Below, piece by piece: positions 21,755 to 25,197 of a stretch of 25,197 nt of DNA. Source of the DNA: JAHEME01 sp034435035 (lineage in GTDB: Bacteria > Chloroflexota > Anaerolineae > Aggregatilineales > UBA3940); assembly GCA_034435035.1 (NCBI GenBank), contig DAOTXW010000015.1, positions 1-25,197 on the forward strand. The letters run 5' to 3'. Made by a program: the position numbers and the translations under genes. The notes under the pieces were generated by a model. That model made no database searches, was not told where the DNA came from, and saw only the letters and a list, made by a program, of their open reading frames with translations. The stretch's first letter is position 1. Every line of letters begins with the position of its first letter.

Positions 21755-22513
21755 TCAGGCGGCCCCCCGGGTGGGCGGCAGCCCGTCCAGCCGGGCCAGC
21801 CCCGGCCCCTCTGCGTAGATCGGGCTGATCGCCCGCCCATCGGCGGCCCACGCCGCCGCGATCTCGGCGCGGCTGAGCCAGCGGGTCGCCTCGTCCGTGA
21901 CCAGCGGGAACGCGACCGCCTCCACATAGAGGAAGTCGAAGGCGTAGCGGGTCAGGATGCCGTAAGTCGCGCTGATCTCCGTCTTGCCCCAGTCCCCCAG
22001 GATGAGCGCCAGCGGGCAGGTCTGCGCTGTCGGCAGCTCCTTCAGGCCCAGTTCTTCCCACATCTCGCGGCGCAGCGCCGCCTCCGGTCCGTCGTCCGAT
22101 GCTTCCACCTTGCCGCCGATGGGCTGGTAGCGCCCGGCGTGGGCGTCGTACTGCATGAGGTAGACATCCTCGCCCCCGCGCCGCGCCTTGATGACGGCCT
22201 GCACCGTCCGCGCCACGCGGGCTGGCGTAGGAGCCGCCACGCGGGCCAGCCGCGACGCCTCCAGCGCACGCAGGATGTCCACCCCGCGCAGCCCCGCGGC
22301 GTCCAGATCGTCCCAGCTCAGCCCGGCGGTCACGCCATCCCGCAGATGGGCCGCCAGGCTGGCCAGCACCATCCCGGCGACCTCGCCGGAAGGCCCCGCC
22401 GGCGGCCCTTCCCGCAGCAGTCCCAGCAGGGTCAGCAGATCGGCCACTCCCCGGGCATACGGCGTCTCCCGGTTGGGGCGGCGCAGCGCCGCCAGCAACG
22501 GCGTTTCGGACAT
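21755..22513 (-). CDS. Nudix hydrolase with amino-terminal extension
   Basis: This 252-residue protein has a Nudix domain in its carboxyl half. The Nudix box reads G-G-K-V-E-A-S-D-D-G-P-E-A-A-L-R-R-E-M-W, then E-E-L-G-L: the catalytic R-E-x-x-E-E-x-G core is intact, while the front half has one extra residue relative to G-x5-E-x7-R-E and Asp where Glu is usual. Such enzymes cleave nucleoside diphosphates linked to another moiety; the substrate is not predictable. The first 110 residues are helical, with no family I recognise. GGAGG lies 7 nt before ATG 22513. It stands divergent from the PP2C fusion gene across a 222-bp gap and convergent with the Uma2 gene. Confidence 0.87.
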   Translation of the reverse strand: MSETPLLAALRRPNRETPYARGVADLLTLLGLLREGPPAGPSGEVAGMVLASLAAHLRDGVTAGLSWDDLDAAGLRGVDILRALEASRLARVAAPTPARVARTVQAVIKARRGGEDVYLMQYDAHAGRYQPIGGKVEASDDGPEAALRREMWEELGLKELPTAQTCPLALILGDWGKTEISATYGILTRYAFDFLYVEAVAFPLVTDEATRWLSRAEIAAAWAADGRAISPIYAEGPGLARLDGLPPTRGAA

Positions 22514-22640
22514 GTGAGACCTCCGATGCGGATTCGGGGCAGCATGCGCTGAGTCTACCGTCAGGCCGCTGCCCGGTCTACACTTCGCACTTCCTCCGGC
22601 GTACCTGCCGGCCCCGATACTGGTCTAAATGCAGAGAGGC

Positions 22641-22649
22641 TGTTAGAAT
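22641..22649 (+). promoter_or_regulatory. Extended -10 promoter before the PP2C fusion gene
   Basis: TGTTAGAAT contains the extended -10 TG-N-TAGAAT, as before ferrochelatase. It gives a leader of about 80 nt to the ATG at 22736. The -35 (TGGTCT, 22621-22626) is poor. In the rest of the 222-bp divergent gap I see nothing further. Confidence 0.4.
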
Positions 22650-22735
22650 TCCGATGCGCGGCCCTCAGGGATCGCGGCCTGACTATCAGCCGATCGCCAC
22701 ACAGTGACCGGGCCTGCCCGGCACGGGATGGAGCT

Positions 22736-25141
22736 ATGAGCCCTTCACGCCTGACCGTTGAAGCCTGGCCGGTCACTGACCCGGGCCAGGCCGACGAGAA
22801 CCAGGACACGGTCCTGATCCACGAGCCGACCGATCCGGACCAGCGCCGCTACTCAGGCAGTCTGTATGTCGTCGCCGATGGGACCGGGGCCGGCTCACGC
22901 GGGCAGGTGGCCAGCCGCTATGCCGCCCAGCGCATCATGCATCACTACTTCACCCACCTGGAGCCTGATCTGGGGCTGCGCCTGCGCGAGGCAGTTGAGG
23001 CTGCCAACGCTGATCTGTACGCCTACGCGCACCAGCAGCCGGAGCTGGTCAAGGTGGGCGCCACGCTGGTGGCTGCCGCGCTGCGCGGCGAGGAAGCCCA
23101 TATCGCCGCCGTTGGCGACAGCCGCGCTTACCTGATCCGCGAGGGCGCCATTCAGCAGATCACCCGCGATCACACGCTGGTGCAGCAGCTGCTGGACGAG
23201 GAGGCCATCAGCCCGGAGGAAGCCGCCGAGCATCCCCGCCGCGATGTCGTGCTCCGCGCACTGGGCAGCGAAGAGAGCGTGCGCGTCGATATCTTCGACC
23301 TGCGTCTGCGCCCGGATGATTCGCTGGTGCTGTGCAGCGACGGCCTGAGCCGCTACCTGCACGCCGACGAGATCGCCGGGCTGATCAGCGCCTCGTCGCC
23401 GCGCAGCGCCGCGGAAACCCTCGTGCGCAAGACGCTCGACCGCGGCGGCAAAGAAAACGTCAGTGTGATCGCCATGCTGATGCGCGATGGCGCCCCCGCC
23501 CTCACTGCAGATACACCGCACACCTGGGACGGGCAGCCCGCCTCGTTCGAGATGCAGCCCACGCTGGCCGTGCGCCGGACCGACGCCCCGCCGCCCGCGC
23601 CGCCCCTGCCGCCCGCGCTGTCTGCGTCCGAGACCATCCCGCATGGCGTGGATATGCGCCAGTATCTGGGCGACAGCGGCCCGGTCGGCACCTCGCTGCC
23701 GCCGGACATCCCGGAGCCGCCGACTCAGGCTGGCGACACGCTGCGGACCCAGGCGGCTCCAGCGTATGCGCCGCAGCCGCCGCCGGTCCCGCCTGCCTAC
23801 CAGCCGCCCGCGGCGCCGCCCGCCCAGCCGACTCCGGCCTACGGCATGGAGGCTGAGGCCCCCTACCCTCCGCAGGCTCCAGCCTATCCGCCTCAGCCGC
23901 CCTACGCCCCGCCGCCCGCTTACGGCCAGCGCGGCGTGCCCAGAGGCTACGCGCCGCCGGGCCAGCCCGCCTATACCCCGCCGCCGGGCTATGCCATCGA
24001 CCCGGTCACCGGGCTGCCGCCCGTCCCGGCTGGCGGTCAGGTCGGCTACGGCTATCCACAGCCGACCCCGCCCTACGGGCCGCGTATCTACCAGCCCGCG
24101 AGCCCGCCGCGTCCGCGGCGCGGCATTCCGCTGGGGCGCTTCCTGCTGGCCGGCCTGATCGCGGTCGTACTGACCGCCCTGATGGTCGTCATCCTGATCA
24201 ACCCGCTGAACTGGCGCCTGCCTTCCCTGGGCGGCAGCGGCGCGTCGGCCGCCACCACGCCCGCGCCGCCGCAGTCCGCGGCGACGCCCACCGGGCCGGC
24301 GGCCGGCCTGCCGACCACCCTGCCCCCCACTCAGCCGGCGCTGCCCACGCCCACCAGCATCCCGACGACGCCGCCGGGCATGGCGCTGGTGGATGGCGGC
24401 CCCTTCCAGCGCGGCGTGACCGACGAGGAAGCCCAGGCTGCGATCCTGTCCTGCATTAATGAAAGCACGGTGGAGGGCGACCCTGCCTGCCTGCCCGACT
24501 ATTTCGGCGATGCGCAGCCGGTTGAGCAGGTCACGCTCAGCCCGTTCTATATCGACGTGACCGAAGTCACCAATCTGGATTATGCGGCCTGTGTCGCCGC
24601 CGAGGTCTGCACGCCGCCCTCCAACGACGAGTTTTACGCCGATGCGGCCTTCGGACAGCACCCGGTGGTCTATGTGAACCACAGCCAGGCGCTCCAGTAC
24701 TGCCAGTGGGCGGGCAAGCGCCTGCCCACCGAAGCCGAGTGGGAGAAGGCGGCCGGCTGGGACGATCTCAAGAAAGAACAGCGCGTTTACCCCTGGGGCG
24801 ACCGTTTCGACCCCGCCCGCTGCAACTCGGAAGAGTCAGGCATCGGCGATACCACGCCGGTTGGCAAATACTCGCCGCAGGGGGATAGTTTCTATGGTGT
24901 GGCGGATATGGCCGGCAACGTGTGGGAGTGGTGCGCGGACTGGTATGACGAGGGCTATTACAAGAAGTCGCCGAAGGAGAATCCCCAGGGACCTGCTTCG
25001 GGTTCATACCGCGTGTTGCGTGGCGGCTCGTGGTACCACCTTGAGTACGGCGTCCGCGCCTCGTACCGCCATTGGAACGTACCCGGCGACTGGCACTACT
25101 ACGTCGGGTTTCGTTGCTCCCGCCGCGCAGCGTCCCCGTAG
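22736..25141 (+). CDS. PP2C phosphatase - membrane helix - FGE-sulfatase-like fusion protein
   Basis: This 801-residue protein has four parts. Residues about 5-248 are a PP2C-type Ser/Thr phosphatase: E-N-Q-D (21-24), A-D-G-T-G-A-G (47-53), G-D-S-R-A-Y (127-132), C-S-D-G-L (D202). The final metal motif G-x-D-N reads K-E-N-V-S, with Glu at 240. Residues about 255-460 are a Pro/Tyr/Ala/Gln-rich linker. A membrane helix spans about 468-492. After a Thr/Pro-rich stalk, residues about 549-797 form a formylglycine-generating-enzyme/sulfatase-modifying domain: G-N-V-W-E-W, R-G-G-S-W, V-G-F-R-C. The cysteine pair that makes a real FGE catalytic, expected just after R-G-G-S-W, is absent (Y-H-L-E-Y there). 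The outer domain is probably a binding or sensing module and the phosphatase faces the cytoplasm. The ribosome site is weak (GGAG close to the ATG). Confidence 0.9.
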   Translation: MSPSRLTVEAWPVTDPGQADENQDTVLIHEPTDPDQRRYSGSLYVVADGTGAGSRGQVASRYAAQRIMHHYFTHLEPDLGLRLREAVEAANADLYAYAHQQPELVKVGATLVAAALRGEEAHIAAVGDSRAYLIREGAIQQITRDHTLVQQLLDEEAISPEEAAEHPRRDVVLRALGSEESVRVDIFDLRLRPDDSLVLCSDGLSRYLHADEIAGLISASSPRSAAETLVRKTLDRGGKENVSVIAMLMRDGAPALTADTPHTWDGQPASFEMQPTLAVRRTDAPPPAPPLPPALSASETIPHGVDMRQYLGDSGPVGTSLPPDIPEPPTQAGDTLRTQAAPAYAPQPPPVPPAYQPPAAPPAQPTPAYGMEAEAPYPPQAPAYPPQPPYAPPPAYGQRGVPRGYAPPGQPAYTPPPGYAIDPVTGLPPVPAGGQVGYGYPQPTPPYGPRIYQPASPPRPRRGIPLGRFLLAGLIAVVLTALMVVILINPLNWRLPSLGGSGASAATTPAPPQSAATPTGPAAGLPTTLPPTQPALPTPTSIPTTPPGMALVDGGPFQRGVTDEEAQAAILSCINESTVEGDPACLPDYFGDAQPVEQVTLSPFYIDVTEVTNLDYAACVAAEVCTPPSNDEFYADAAFGQHPVVYVNHSQALQYCQWAGKRLPTEAEWEKAAGWDDLKKEQRVYPWGDRFDPARCNSEESGIGDTTPVGKYSPQGDSFYGVADMAGNVWEWCADWYDEGYYKKSPKENPQGPASGSYRVLRGGSWYHLEYGVRASYRHWNVPGDWHYYVGFRCSRRAASP

Positions 25142-25170
25142 GGGGCTCACTTCCATAGTCCTGAAAACCT

Positions 25171-25196
25171 GAATTCTGAACTTCTGGAATTCTGAA
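25171..25196. repeat. Short direct repeat at window edge
   Basis: GAATTCTGAA occurs at 25171-25180 and again at 25187-25196, a period of 16 bp, with CTTCTG between. The window ends one base later, so whether more copies follow cannot be seen. Confidence 0.5.
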
Positions 25197-25197
25197 G

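Noticed and set aside
22561..22809. An 82-codon minus-strand frame in the Nudix/PP2C gap.
   Set aside because: It runs into the PP2C coding start and has no domain or ribosome binding site.
23760..24110. Repetitive Pro-rich DNA, considered as a tandem repeat or recombination hotspot.
   Set aside because: It encodes the in-frame Pro/Tyr/Gln linker of the fusion protein; the units are irregular at DNA level.
22895..24682. A 595-codon minus-strand open frame.
   Set aside because: It is antisense to the PP2C fusion gene. Its Arg/Gly-rich product mirrors the Pro-rich linker and PP2C codons.

Overview
The window is GC-rich, densely coded DNA. It looks like a Chloroflexota (Anaerolineae-like) heterotroph or facultative phototroph. 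That placement is inferred from the gene repertoire (a PucC-family transporter beside heme genes, Uma2, a PP2C/FGE-sulfatase fusion, ABC sugar uptake without a linked ATPase) and from the codon style. No rRNA or other marker gene confirms it. I see no tRNA, rRNA, CRISPR array, insertion sequence or phage gene.

Left block (1-6246): iron and heme. An FTR1-type iron permease (5' end cut off by the window edge) converges on a two-gene operon of FAD-dependent protoporphyrinogen oxidase and a PucC/BCH-family MFS transporter. The two convergent stop codons overlap. Ferrochelatase diverges from the oxidase. The 157-bp divergent region carries back-to-back promoters and a 16-bp palindrome at the predicted ferrochelatase transcription start.

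Second block (6350-10489): a secreted protein with an internally duplicated domain precedes a compact bc-type quinol-oxidase operon. It encodes a full-length cytochrome b with b6f-like heme-ligand spacing, a Rieske protein whose start overlaps the cytochrome b stop, and a membrane-anchored triheme cytochrome c. On the other strand just beyond it lies an amino-terminal stump of a second MFS transporter, behind a HemG-like flavodoxin. Iron uptake, heme synthesis and a heme-consuming respiratory complex thus sit side by side.

Third block (10501-19286, all minus strand): an alpha-glucan uptake and degradation cluster. The order is MarR-family regulator, lipoprotein sugar-binding protein, two permeases, two GH13 glycosidases, then the flavodoxin and the MFS stump. 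GC-rich perfect stem-loops sit after marR, between the binding protein and the first permease, and between the second permease and the first GH13 gene. They probably set relative expression along the operon. The marR promoter overlaps a 22-bp palindrome suited to autoregulation.

Right block (19340-25197): a 51-codon membrane microprotein behind a consensus promoter and a long foldable leader. It is followed by an M20 amidohydrolase of the allantoate/carbamoyl-amino-acid type, a Uma2 nuclease-family protein that is probably leaderless, a Nudix hydrolase, and a large fusion of PP2C phosphatase, proline-rich linker, membrane helix and extracytoplasmic FGE-sulfatase-like domain.
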